From: Streptomyces sp. NRRL F-5135
GTDB taxonomy: Bacteria; Actinomycetota; Actinomycetes; Streptomycetales; Streptomycetaceae
Length of the DNA: 64,000 nt
Assembly: GCF_000719775.1 (NCBI RefSeq)
Contig: NZ_JOHR01000005.1
Coordinates: 62,001-126,000 of the forward strand
Reading direction: 5' to 3'
In this document: in pieces, positions 7,490 through 15,883 of the stretch
How positions within the stretch are numbered: the first letter of the stretch is position 1
Layout of the letters: each line of letters starts with the position of its first letter
The notes under the pieces: model-generated
Databases searched by the model: none
The model's input: the letters and a program-made list of their open reading frames with translations, nothing else
Told to the model about the DNA's origin: nothing
Made by a program: the position numbers and the translations under genes

Positions 7490-8617
7490 ATGTCACGCAG
7501 GGTTCGACGCATCACCGTCAGCGGCTACAAGTCGATCGAACAGGTCGAGCTGGCCCTGAGCCCGGTCACCGTGCTCGTCGGCCCCAACGGCGCGGGCAAA
7601 ACCAACTTCATCGAGGCCGTCGAGCTGCTCGGACGCATCGCGGACGGTGAGCTGGGCATGGAGGTCGGGCTGCGTGGCGGGGCCGTGGCCATGCTTCACG
7701 ACGTGGCCAAGGGGTCCGCGGGAATCGGGCTGCGTGTGGAGGCCGACGGAAGCGATCTTGTGAACGCTTACGAGGCAACGTTGGTTCCCTCGCACCGGGG
7801 AGAACTGGTCTTCGGCCGTGAGGCGGTGGAGTTCCACGACAAGACGCGCTATGAGCAGCCGCTGAAGCAGGAGATCGGCCGGGGCCACAGCGAGTCGAAA
7901 CTCGCCGAGGCCGCGGAAGAGGGACCGTTCGGAGCCGGCGGCGTGGCCCGTCACACGCTGGAGATACTGCGGGGCTGCCGCGTCTACCACTTCCATGACA
8001 CGACGCCCGGTGCCCCGGTGAAGCAACCGGGCTACGCCTCCGACTCGGAGGTCCTGCACCCGGACGCACGCAATCTCGCCGCGTTCCTGCGGCGCATGGG
8101 CGAGGAGCATCCTGCGGCGTACAAGCAGATCGTGCGTACGGTCCGTTCCGTCGCGCCCTTCTTCCGTGAGTTCGTCCTCACCGAGGACGCAGCGACACGC
8201 GTGCTGCTCCGGTGGAAGCAGTTCGGGTCCGACACGGTGTTCCCACCCGACGCACTGTCCGACGGCACGCTGCGTTTCATCTGCCTTGTTGTCCTCCTGC
8301 TCCAGCCGCGACCGCCGGCGCTGCTCGTGCTCGACGAACCTGAGCTCGGACTGCACCCTTTCGCAATCACCGTCCTGGCGGAGCTGTTCCGGTCGGCCGC
8401 CGGCCACAGCCAGATTCTCGCCGCCACCCAGTCCGTCACCCTGGTCGACCAGTTCGGGCTCGACGAACTCGTCGTCGCGGAGCGCGTGGACGGTTCGACG
8501 AAGCTGCACCGGCCCGATCCCGAGGCACTGGCAGCCTGGCTCGACAGCTACTCGCTCGGTGACCTGTGGCTGAAGAACCTGCTGGGTGGTCGGCCCCGGC
8601 CCGAGCGGGAGCGGTGA
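7490..8617 (+). CDS. AAA family ATPase (SMC/OLD-like), partner of DUF4276 protein
   Basis: The 375-residue protein is an ABC/SMC-type ATPase. It opens with RRITVSGYKSIEQVELAL and has Walker A GPNGAGKT at residues 31-38. A long helical middle follows, then the signature LSDGTLRF near residue 257, Walker B LLVLDEPELGLHP near 277-289 and a switch region ILAATQSVTLVDQF. This is the AAA_15/AAA_21 architecture of OLD, PARIS AriA and AbiL-type ATPases, without the fused Toprim domain of full-length OLD. The Toprim function is probably supplied by the next gene, 11 bp downstream. ATG 7490 is preferred over TTG 7481 or ATG 7484 because of the -10 at 7477. Role in phage defence is inferred. Confidence 0.85.
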   Translation: MSRRVRRITVSGYKSIEQVELALSPVTVLVGPNGAGKTNFIEAVELLGRIADGELGMEVGLRGGAVAMLHDVAKGSAGIGLRVEADGSDLVNAYEATLVPSHRGELVFGREAVEFHDKTRYEQPLKQEIGRGHSESKLAEAAEEGPFGAGGVARHTLEILRGCRVYHFHDTTPGAPVKQPGYASDSEVLHPDARNLAAFLRRMGEEHPAAYKQIVRTVRSVAPFFREFVLTEDAATRVLLRWKQFGSDTVFPPDALSDGTLRFICLVVLLLQPRPPALLVLDEPELGLHPFAITVLAELFRSAAGHSQILAATQSVTLVDQFGLDELVVAERVDGSTKLHRPDPEALAAWLDSYSLGDLWLKNLLGGRPRPERER

Positions 8618-8628
8618 GGGCGGGGCGA

Positions 8629-9309
8629 ATGCGTCAGGTTCATGTACTGGTGGAGGGCGCGACGGAGGAGCGCCTGGTGCAGCAGGTCCTCCAGCCGGAA
8701 CTGATCGTGCGGGACATCTGGGTCACCCCGGTCGCGCTCAAGACCCGGCGGGCCGCGGGCCGGCCGCACGACAAAGGCGGGGTGAGCAGGTGGCCCAAGA
8801 TCGAGCACGACATCCGGGCACTGCTACGGAACCCGGCTGTCGACACGGTGACCACGATGCTCGATCTGTACGGGTTGCCCTCCGACACGCCCGGGCTCGC
8901 CGGCGCCCCGGCCGGTGACGCGTACGCTCGCGTCGGCCATATCGAGGAGGCGATGGCACGGGTCATCGACGACGAGCGATTCCTGCCCTTTCTCGTCCTC
9001 CACGAGACGGAGGCCTGGGTACTCGCCGCCGCGAACGAGCTTGCCGAGCTGATCGAGTCGCCCAGGCTGGCCGACGTACTGCGGTCCCATGTCACTGCCG
9101 CGGGCGGCCCCGAACTGGTCAACGACGGTCCCGACACGGCTCCGTCGAAGCGGATCCTGAGGGCCCACCCCGCCTACCGCAAGGTCGTGGACGGCCCGGA
9201 CGCGATCGAGCTTCTCGGCCTGGGCGCCTTGCGCACCACTTGTCCTCACCTCGATGCCTGGTTGAAGCGCCTGGAATCCGGATCCGGCAGCCGAGACCGC
9301 TCCTCCTGA
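8629..9309 (+). CDS. DUF4276 (Toprim-like) protein, second component of the AAA/DUF4276 pair
   Basis: The 226-residue protein starts with HVLVEGATEERLV, where E9 is the Toprim-type catalytic Glu. It continues with TTMLDLYGLPSD (D79 at the Toprim Asp position), followed by FLVLHETEAWVLA near residues 121-133. That order is characteristic of DUF4276, a family related to OLD nuclease Toprim domains. The frame is open upstream, but ATG 8629 has GAGGGCGGGG just ahead and places E9 correctly. It should act with the ATPase encoded 11 bp upstream, as a split OLD-like or PARIS-like nuclease or toxin. Target (DNA or tRNA) is unknown. Confidence 0.8.
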   Translation: MRQVHVLVEGATEERLVQQVLQPELIVRDIWVTPVALKTRRAAGRPHDKGGVSRWPKIEHDIRALLRNPAVDTVTTMLDLYGLPSDTPGLAGAPAGDAYARVGHIEEAMARVIDDERFLPFLVLHETEAWVLAAANELAELIESPRLADVLRSHVTAAGGPELVNDGPDTAPSKRILRAHPAYRKVVDGPDAIELLGLGALRTTCPHLDAWLKRLESGSGSRDRSS

Positions 9310-9393
9310 CAACAAAACCGATTGGCGTGCACCCGGACGGGCTGAGTTCCACCAACACCATGCCGGCACCCCGTGTACGCCCCGGAGAGTTCT

Positions 9394-9642
9394 TCAAAGC
9401 CCTCCGCGCCGACTCCATTTGTTGCGTTCGGCGACGCGTTCACTGAGCGTTTGGACACGAGAGGGCGGCGCGGCCTCCTTCTGGCCGGACGGGCACAGGG
9501 AATGCCCGCAGTCGCACGGCGGCCAGTGCCGTTCCGGGGATACCGGCGCTACCGGCCCCGGTTTGGGTACGGCGAGAATTCCGTCCCGGCCGAACCTCTC
9601 CATCAAACCGGACAACAGTCGCCGCGCCTTGCTCGGAGTCAT
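9394..9642 (-). CDS. Small conserved Streptomyces protein, 82 aa, unknown
   Basis: The 82-residue frame begins with MTPSKARRLLSGLMERFG and contains a short Cys motif (WPPCDCGHSLCPSG, near residue 41) and a basic C-terminus (ERVAERNKWSRRGGL). Its ATG overlaps the TGA of the upstream reading frame (ATGA at 9642-9639), so the two were translationally coupled. Small pairs like this are common opposite XRE/DUF397 cassettes in Streptomyces. No function is known to me. A longer frame starting at 9819 is an artefact of the upstream frameshift. Confidence 0.5.
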   Translation of the reverse strand: MTPSKARRLLSGLMERFGRDGILAVPKPGPVAPVSPERHWPPCDCGHSLCPSGQKEAAPPSRVQTLSERVAERNKWSRRGGL

Positions 9643-9819
9643 TCCGTCTCTCGCTCCAGTCGCTTCAGGCCGTGGAGCACGCGCTCCAGCAGCCCATACG
9701 TCACGGGGTCGTAGACACCGGGGAACGGACTCGGGCACAAGACGCCAGAAGCCGCCGGCGTGGACGGTCGCCTCCAGTTCGGCCCTGGCGACCGTGGTTC
9801 CGGGGGATTGCTCGCGCAT
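9639..9819 (-). pseudogene. Frameshifted small gene opposite the XRE cassette
   Basis: Read from ATG 9819 the frame gives MREQSPGTTVARAELEATVH and ends its sensible part at FWRLVPESVP. The sensible continuation GVYDPVTYGLLERVLHGLKR lies one base out of frame and ends at TGA 9639-9641, overlapping the next start. Removing one base from the run of four G (plus strand 9720-9723) restores a single frame of about 59 codons with consistent codon usage. It is therefore either a one-base insertion mutation or a sequencing error. Function unknown. Confidence 0.5.
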
Positions 9820-9939
9820 ACGGAGGCCACACCTTCTGTCATCTAGTTGTCACGTTCCGCATACAAGGATGGGTGTTCCCGCGTAGGATCAGAAGTCGCT
9901 TATGTCCCAATCCCTTCCCAGGGAAAAGGAGTTGGAGCG

Positions 9940-10769
9940 ATGGCCCCTCGACCGCGTGAACTGACACCCGACCGCTCGGCGCGCGATTTGTTCGGCGCGG
10001 AAATGCGTCGCTTCCGGGAACGGGCGGGCATGAGCCTGGAAAGCCTGGCGGACGTCCTGCGGTACGGGAAGAGCTCACTGGCCCGGTACGAGACGGCGGA
10101 GGCGATGATCCCGCCGGACCTGCCGGCGCGGCTGGACGCGGCGTTCGGGTCGGACGGGCTGTTCGGGAAGCTGTACGGGCTGGCGAAGCACGAAGTCCAT
10201 CCGGACCAGTTCCGGCGCCTGATGAAACTCGAAGCCCAGGCGCGCGTCATCCAGGAGTACACAGGCCAGTTGGTGCCTGGGCTGCTCCAGACCAAGGCGT
10301 ACGCACGCGCGCTCTTCCGGTTCCACTATCCGAAGGCCACATCGGAGGGTATCGAGGAACTCGTCACGGCCCGCATCAGCCGTCAGGCGCTCCTGCACGC
10401 GGATCCGGCGCCTCACTTCTCGCTGATCCTTGACGAGGCGGTGCTGCTCCGCCCGTTCGGCACGGCGGAAACCATGCGTGAGCAACTATCCCGCTTGGTG
10501 GAGGAAGCGCTCACGCCCACCAGCATCGTTCAAGTTCTCCCGTTCTCACATGGGGACATGCTCTTGCAGGGGGCTCATCGAAGTTGATGACCTTCGAAGA
10601 CCGCACACAGGCCGTCTGGGAAGAGAACAGCGTGAGTGGGACGCTGTTCGAGGAGAAGACCGTCGTCGACGACCGGCACCGGACCTACGATCTGCTCAGG
10701 GCGTGCGCTCTGTCGCCGATGGATACGGCGAGCCTGATCCGCCGTAAAATGGAGGAGCTTTACTCATGA
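9940..10769 (+). pseudogene. XRE-family regulator with DUF5753 domain, frameshifted
   Basis: ATG 9940 follows AAGGAG at good spacing. Residues about 18-75 form an XRE helix-turn-helix (GAEMRRFRERAGMSLESLAD, then YGKSSLARYETAEAMIPPDL). The rest is the Scr1/DUF5753 domain seen in most Streptomyces XRE/DUF397 cassettes (EYTGQLVPGLLQTKAYAR, ISRQALLH, SLILDEAVLLRP, IVQVLPFSHG). The frame breaks at GDMLLQGAHRS. The expected continuation, MTFEDRTQAVWEENSVSGTL and RTYDLLRACALSPMDTASL, is found one base out of frame up to 10769. Adding one G to the five-G run at 10569-10573 restores a single protein of about 277 aa. The stop overlaps the DUF397 start. Confidence 0.75.
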
Positions 10770-10978
10770 GTTCGAGCCGCGACCTTGTGTCCGCCCGATG
10801 GGTCAGGTCGTCGTACAGCGGTACCGGGGGCAACAACTGCGTGGAATGGGCCCCTGCCCATGTCACCGCCTCCGGCGTCGTACCCGTACGGGACAGCAAG
10901 AACCCGGACGGGCCCGCCCTCGTGCTCGACCCGCATGCCTGGGCGGACTTCGTCGCCCACGCCGCCGACCAGGTCTAG
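10766..10978 (+). CDS. DUF397 protein (first copy)
   Basis: The 70-residue protein has the DUF397 signature: WVRSSYSGTGGNNCVEWAP, then VVPVRDSKNPDGPALVLDP and AWADFV. Its ATG overlaps the TGA of the XRE gene, so the two are coupled. DUF397 proteins act as small partners of the neighbouring XRE regulator (as in BldB/WhiJ-type cassettes) and affect development or antibiotic production. Here the coupling depends on a frameshifted upstream gene, so its translation may be altered. Confidence 0.85.
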   Translation: MSSSRDLVSARWVRSSYSGTGGNNCVEWAPAHVTASGVVPVRDSKNPDGPALVLDPHAWADFVAHAADQV

Positions 10979-11011
10979 CCGCACGTCACTCCGAACGGAG
11001 GCGCTTCCCGC

Positions 11012-11227
11012 ATGAGCAGGCACATCGACCTCTCGCCCGACGACTGGGTCAAGTCCTCTCACAGCAACGGCAACGGCGGCGGCTGCGTCGAATGGGCGCC
11101 CGCCTACATCGTCACCTCGGGCCTCGTGCCCATCCGGGACAGCAAGGCCCCCGACGGGCCCGCCCTCACCCTCTCCCCCCACGCTTGGGCCCACTTCGTC
11201 AGGCACGCCGCAGCGGCCAGGGCGTAA
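11012..11227 (+). CDS. DUF397 protein (second copy)
   Basis: A second DUF397 protein of 71 residues lies 33 bp after the first and resembles it closely along its length (DWVKSSHSNGNGGGCVEWAP, VPIRDSKAPDGPALTLSP, AWAHFV). ATG 11012 has AACGGAGGCGCTTCCCGC upstream. The pair looks like a tandem duplication. Two DUF397 partners for one XRE regulator is a known variation of the cassette. Confidence 0.85.
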   Translation: MSRHIDLSPDDWVKSSHSNGNGGGCVEWAPAYIVTSGLVPIRDSKAPDGPALTLSPHAWAHFVRHAAAARA

Positions 11228-11272
11228 CCCGCGACCGGCGACAGGCACCCGGCAACCCGCGCCCCCCGCCCG

Positions 11273-13162
11273 TCAGCGGGCCGCCTGCGTCGCGGCGCGC
11301 GGCGACGCCGGGTAGGGCTTCGAGCCGTACGCCGTCATGAAACGGTCGCGGAAGCGGTCCATGCGCCAGACCGGGGCGTCCGGGGCCGGGTTCAGGCCGT
11401 CCTGCCAGTTCCAGCCGGAGATCCGCTCCAGCACGGCCGGGTCGTGGGCGATGATCGAGACGGGTACGTCGCGGCCCGCGTTCTCGCCGGTGACCGTCTT
11501 GTTGGGCTGGTGGTCGCCCAGAACGACGAGCACGGTGTCCTCGTCGCCGTACCGCTGTACGTAGTCGATGAGGTTGCTCATCGTGTACTCGATGGAACGG
11601 CGGTACTCGGTGCGCACCTTCTCGGGGTCCGTCCAGACCTCTTTCGGGTCCTTGGCCGCCTTGCGGATGTCGTGGTAGACCGAGCCGTCGCCGAGCTCGT
11701 CCCAGCCGACCGTCTCGGGCAGCGGCGCCCAGGGGTTGTGCGTGGAGACGAGGATCATCTCCGTCATCAGGGGCGGGCGGTCCTTCTTGCCGTGTTCGAG
11801 GCGCTCGAAGGCCATCAGGTTGAACTGGTCGGGGACGGGCGCCCAGCTGAACTTCGGGCCCTTGTAGCCGAGGTCGCGGGAGTCGTAGATGTTGTCGAGG
11901 CCGAAGAACTTGCCCTCCGGCCAGGCCCGGGTGACGCCGGGCACGATGCCGACCGTCCGCCAGTCGCCCGCGCGCTTGAAGGCGCTGGTGAGCGTCAGGC
12001 GGTGATTCGACGTCACGCTGCGGTAGCGCTGCTGGTTGTCGACCCACAGACCGGACATGAAGGTGGTGTGGGCCATCCAGCTGCCGGCGCCCGAGACGGG
12101 TGAGGTGAGGAAGGCGCTGCGGGAGGAGAACCCGGCCGCGCGCAGCTTCTCGTTCCCGTCGTCCAGCACCTTGTCGATCCGTGGCGCGATCCCCGGGTCC
12201 TCGACGGCACTGCGGCCGTAGCTCTCGACGAAGGCGAAGATGACGTCCTTGCCGCGCAGGGCGGTCAGCAGCTCGTCGGGCGGGGTGTTCTCGAAGTCGT
12301 CCTGCGCGGCCTCCTTGGCGAAGGCCTTCTCGTCCTTGATCCCCGCGCTCACCTGGTCCGCCCGGTACTGCACCCACTCGGTGGTCCGCTTCGAGGCGAC
12401 CGGTACGCCCGCGATCTGCAGCCCGAGCGCGGCGCAGGCGACCCAGACCGTACCGACGAGGAAGGTGCCCGGGGCGGTCACGGGGCTGTGCCGGGCCATG
12501 AGGTCGCTCAGCCGTACGACCGACAGCGCGATGAGGGCGAGCAGGCCGACCGCGAGGGCCACGACCCCGATCGCCACGCCGGTCGCGCCGGCCGCGCCGA
12601 GCGTGTCCCGCAGGAACGACTCCGCGTCGTCGAACAGGATCCAGTCCAGGACCGGGTCGAACGGCCGGTCGAGCACCTGGTAGAAGCCCATGTCGGTGAG
12701 CTTCAGGAGGGTCAGCAGGCCGAGTACCGTCCCCGCCGCGACCGCGACCGCCTTTCTGGGCCTCGGCGGCAGGAGGAGCAGGAGCGCGGCGCCGAGGATG
12801 CCCTCCTCCGGTATCTGGACGAAGAAGCCGGGGGTGAGGGCGGAGGTCTGGTTGGGCAGGACGAGGGCGACGAAGACGAGGAGGGCGGCGAGGCCGGTGG
12901 CCACCCGGGAGCGGGTGGTGGCCCGTGCGGGGACGGGCTGCTCGTCCGGCGCGGCGACGGGATGCTCATCCCGCTCGGCGACGGGGTGCGCGTCCGGCGC
13001 GGCGACGGGCTGCTCGTCCCGCTCGGCGCGCGGGACGGGCAGCACCCCGTCCCCTCCCCCGCCCTTGTTCTCGGCCTTGCTCTCGGCCTTCGCGGCCCTC
13101 TCATCGTTCTGGTCGTTCTCGTCCTTCTCAGGCAGCTGACGAGAGTCCGTGGAGCGCGACAA
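11273..13162 (-). CDS. Sulfatase-fold membrane transferase (LTA synthase/phosphoglycerol transferase-like)
   Basis: An Asp/Glu/Lys-rich cytoplasmic N-terminus with repeated DEQPV/AAPD units leads into about four membrane segments (LAALLVFVALVLPNQ, ALLLLLPPRP, VAIGVVALAVGLLALIALSV, TFLVGTVWVACAALGL). An extracellular alkaline-phosphatase/sulfatase domain follows. Its motifs are VIFAFVESYGRSAV, GSWMAHTTFMSGL (nucleophile Ser/Thr region) and VLVVLGDHQPN (metal Asp-His). It probably transfers phosphoglycerol or phosphoethanolamine-type groups to envelope polymers. The open frame extends to a TTG at 13264. I prefer TTG 13162 because GGAAGGA stands 8-9 bases ahead of it. Start uncertain. Confidence 0.8.
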   Translation of the reverse strand: MSRSTDSRQLPEKDENDQNDERAAKAESKAENKGGGGDGVLPVPRAERDEQPVAAPDAHPVAERDEHPVAAPDEQPVPARATTRSRVATGLAALLVFVALVLPNQTSALTPGFFVQIPEEGILGAALLLLLPPRPRKAVAVAAGTVLGLLTLLKLTDMGFYQVLDRPFDPVLDWILFDDAESFLRDTLGAAGATGVAIGVVALAVGLLALIALSVVRLSDLMARHSPVTAPGTFLVGTVWVACAALGLQIAGVPVASKRTTEWVQYRADQVSAGIKDEKAFAKEAAQDDFENTPPDELLTALRGKDVIFAFVESYGRSAVEDPGIAPRIDKVLDDGNEKLRAAGFSSRSAFLTSPVSGAGSWMAHTTFMSGLWVDNQQRYRSVTSNHRLTLTSAFKRAGDWRTVGIVPGVTRAWPEGKFFGLDNIYDSRDLGYKGPKFSWAPVPDQFNLMAFERLEHGKKDRPPLMTEMILVSTHNPWAPLPETVGWDELGDGSVYHDIRKAAKDPKEVWTDPEKVRTEYRRSIEYTMSNLIDYVQRYGDEDTVLVVLGDHQPNKTVTGENAGRDVPVSIIAHDPAVLERISGWNWQDGLNPAPDAPVWRMDRFRDRFMTAYGSKPYPASPRAATQAAR

Positions 13163-13324
13163 CCCGCAGATCCTTCCGTGCGAAGCCCGGTGGTGACACG
13201 CGGACCAGGCTCGGGAAGTCGGGGCCGCCACCATCTGTACGGCCTGTCTGCGGTTCCGGTTCAATCAACACCGGCCGCCGGTCAGGGAAGTGGACCGGGG
13301 GCCGGTGGACCGGAGGCCGGGGGA

Positions 13325-13771
13325 TCACTTCCCGGAGGTGTAACCGATCACGGCGTTGCTGTCGTTGTAGATCACCTTCCCGCTCGCCGTGGTACCGAAG
13401 GTGTTGAAGATGATGATGTAACGGCTGGTGCCCCCGTACCGCCCGTCGGGCAGGTTGTAGTTGCACCACTTCGTCGTGTTGGCGCCGCTCTTGTTGACGC
13501 ACTGCCCCTTGCGGACGATCTTGTTGTTGTTCTTGCGGTCGTAGACGTGCCACTTCGACACCGACCGGTAGCCGTCCTTCCAGTTGTCGTGGACGGCCAG
13601 CTTGTCCCCGTCGGAGTAGAAGCAGGTGGTGCCGGCCTGCGCGAAGCCGTAGCTGCAGAACTTGGTCTTCCCGAGCACCGGCGCGGCCTGCGCCGGGCTC
13701 ACGGCGAGCCCCACGCCCAGGGCGGTCGCGATGCCGGTGCCAACCGCCGCCTGTACGATCTGTCGCTTCAT
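13325..13771 (-). CDS. Small secreted protein, unknown function
   Basis: The 148-residue protein has a Sec signal peptide (basic MKRQ, hydrophobic core to about residue 27, cleavage near AQA-AP). The mature part of about 118 residues is rich in Tyr, Lys and Asn and has four Cys (FCSYGF, TTCFYS, GQCVNK, KWCNYN) that could form two disulfides. Gly/Tyr content and spacing resemble small secreted Streptomyces proteins of unknown role. ATG 13771 is the first Met with the signal peptide. The longer upstream frame lacks support. Confidence 0.75.
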   Translation of the reverse strand: MKRQIVQAAVGTGIATALGVGLAVSPAQAAPVLGKTKFCSYGFAQAGTTCFYSDGDKLAVHDNWKDGYRSVSKWHVYDRKNNNKIVRKGQCVNKSGANTTKWCNYNLPDGRYGGTSRYIIIFNTFGTTASGKVIYNDSNAVIGYTSGK

Positions 13772-14311
13772 TCGTTCCCCCGTGCTGATCGATATCGCTG
13801 TCGGACACGCTCCGCATAACAGCGTAATGCGAAGACACATAACACTGTCACAGCGTGGCGCCGACGGGCAACAGGGTGCGCGAAGAATCTCGCGTGCGCT
13901 TGATTGCGCGATACATGCGATACAGGGGCAGCGCGAGGGCGGCCGGACGCCGGACGGAGGCCGCGTACACCGCCGGCCGCTCCCCGTACGACGGGGTCCG
14001 CCGCGCCCGTACGAGGCGACCGGCGGGTCCGTACGACGCGACCGGCGGGCCGGAGGGCGGCTCCGCGCCTCGAACGCACGGTGGCCATGCCCGAACACCG
14101 CTTGCCACCCGGGCAAACTACCGAACGAGCAAGATCATCATATCGAGTTAATGTCAACGGCTTCTCTGGGCCGACCGGGCGGGCCGGTCGCTAGTGTTCC
14201 CAGGAATCCGGACGGATTCCCGGATGTTCATCCCTCTTTTTCCTCTTTCTCGGTTTTCTCGGTGACGCGTACGCATGCCGTCCGCCGCCCTTACGAAGGA
14301 GAGCTCGCCCG
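13772..14311. other. 540-bp divergent intergenic region upstream of the 2-MIB operon
   Basis: No gene is supported. The left half (13900-14100) is repeat-like sequence with several GTACGA/CGGCGGGT words. The stretch 14115-14160 is unusually AT-rich (GATCATCATATCGAG) and may hold the operon promoter. An 18-bp inverted repeat at 14203-14220 is listed separately. Confidence 0.5.
14203..14220. promoter_or_regulatory. Inverted repeat upstream of the encapsulin gene
   Basis: GGAATCCGGACGGATTCC has perfect 7-bp arms (GGAATCC/GGATTCC) around GGAC and lies 92 bp ahead of the shell-protein start. Position and symmetry fit an operator or activator site for the 2-MIB operon. The binding protein is unknown. 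Confidence 0.45.
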
Positions 14312-15724
14312 ATGACTGTTGACACCAGCCCGGAAGCCCAGCCGGAGTCGCCTCGGCAGTCCAGCCTGAGTACGGCGGCTGCCCGCAACCTCGCCACCAC
14401 GACGAAGTCCGCCCCGCAGATGCAGGAGATCACCTCCCGCTGGCTGCTGCGGACGCTCCCCTGGGTGGAGACCAAGGGCGGCGCCTACCGGGTGAACCGT
14501 CGGCTGAGCTACACCGTCGGTGACGGGCGCGTCGAGTTCATCCAGGACGGTGCCGACGTCCGGGTGATCCCGCGCGAACTCGGCGAACTGGCCCTGCTGC
14601 GCGGCTTCGAGGACGTGGAGGTGCTGTCCGCGATCGCCGACCGGTGCGTCCAGCGCGACTTCCGGGCCGGTGAAACGCTGGTCGAGCGCGGTACGTCCGC
14701 CGAGCGACTACACCTGATCGCCCATGGCCGCGTCAGCCGGACCACCGTCGGCAAGTACGGCGACGAGGTTGCCGTGGCCGTACTCGCCGACGGCGACCAT
14801 TTCGGCGAGGACGTCCTGCTGGACGAGGACGCCCGGTGGGAGTCCACCGCGACCGCCGAGACCGCCGGCACCCTGCTCACCCTCTCCCGCGCCGACTTCG
14901 CCGCCGTACTGTCCTCGGCGCCGAGCCTCCAGGCCCACATCCAGCGGTTCAGCTCGCTCCCCCACCAGCGGCAGAACCGTCACGGCGAGGCCGAGATCGC
15001 GATGTCGGCCGGCCACACCGGGGAGCCCGCGCTGCCCGGCGCGTTCGTCGACTACGAACTGAAGCCGCGCGAGTACGAACTCTCCGTCGCGCAGACCGTC
15101 CTGCGGGTCCACACCAGGGTCGCCGACCTCTACAACGGGCCGATGAACCAGACCGAGGAGCAGCTCAGGCTCACCATCGAGGCGCTGCGCGAGCGCCAGG
15201 AGCACGAGCTGATCAACAACCGGGAGTTCGGCCTGCTCCACAACGCCGACTTCAAGCAGCGCATCCAGACCCACTCCGGCCCGCCGACCCCCGACGACCT
15301 GGACGAACTGCTCAGCCGTCGCCGCGGCTCCAAGTTCTTCCTCGCCCATCCCAGGGCGATCGCGGCGATCGGGCGCGAGTTCAACTCCCGCGGGCTCTAC
15401 CCGAACCACGTCGACCTCGGCGGGCAGCAGGTCCCGGCGTGGCGCGGGGTCCCGATCCTGCCCTGCAACAAGATCCCCATCAGCAAGGAGAACACCAGCT
15501 CGATCCTCGTCATGCGCACCGGCGAGGAGAACCAGGGCGTCGTCGGTCTGCGCCAGACGGGGCTGCCGGAGGAGTACGAACCGGGGCTGTCGGTGCGCTT
15601 CATGGGCATCGACGAGAGGTCGATCATCTCCTACCTCGTCACCACCTACTACTCCGCCGCGATCCTCGTGCCGGACGCGCTCGGTGTCCTGGAGAACGTG
15701 CAGATCGCCCGCAGGCGCGACTAG
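14312..15724 (+). CDS. Family 2B encapsulin nanocompartment shell protein with cyclic-nucleotide-binding domain
   Basis: The 470-residue protein has an N-terminal arm, an HK97-fold shell core split by a cyclic-nucleotide-binding domain (about residues 100-215; [20 protein letters not shown] and [16 protein letters not shown]), and the rest of the shell core ([55 protein letters not shown]). Family 2B encapsulins linked to 2-MIB synthase form protein cages that load the terpene cyclase, formerly annotated as Crp-like or EshA-like proteins. The next gene is that cargo enzyme. ATG 14312 follows GAAGGAGAG. Confidence 0.9.
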   Translation: MTVDTSPEAQPESPRQSSLSTAAARNLATTTKSAPQMQEITSRWLLRTLPWVETKGGAYRVNRRLSYTVGDGRVEFIQDGADVRVIPRELGELALLRGFEDVEVLSAIADRCVQRDFRAGETLVERGTSAERLHLIAHGRVSRTTVGKYGDEVAVAVLADGDHFGEDVLLDEDARWESTATAETAGTLLTLSRADFAAVLSSAPSLQAHIQRFSSLPHQRQNRHGEAEIAMSAGHTGEPALPGAFVDYELKPREYELSVAQTVLRVHTRVADLYNGPMNQTEEQLRLTIEALRERQEHELINNREFGLLHNADFKQRIQTHSGPPTPDDLDELLSRRRGSKFFLAHPRAIAAIGREFNSRGLYPNHVDLGGQQVPAWRGVPILPCNKIPISKENTSSILVMRTGEENQGVVGLRQTGLPEEYEPGLSVRFMGIDERSIISYLVTTYYSAAILVPDALGVLENVQIARRRD

Positions 15725-15883
15725 TTCCCCTCAGCCGCCGGCGCCCCGCACCAGTGCCCCTCCCGGCACCGGTGCCCCTTCCGGCACCAGGTCGTGTCCG
15801 GCAGCCGCGCCCGCCCGGCCCGTCCGGTCCTGCCGAGCGCGCCGGGGCACCGGGGACAGCCCCCACCCACCACGGAGTCTTGG

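Noticed and set aside
14312..15724. Annotating the first gene of the 2-MIB operon as a Crp/Fnr transcription factor
   Set aside because: It has a cyclic-nucleotide-binding domain but no helix-turn-helix. The remainder matches family 2B encapsulin shell segments.
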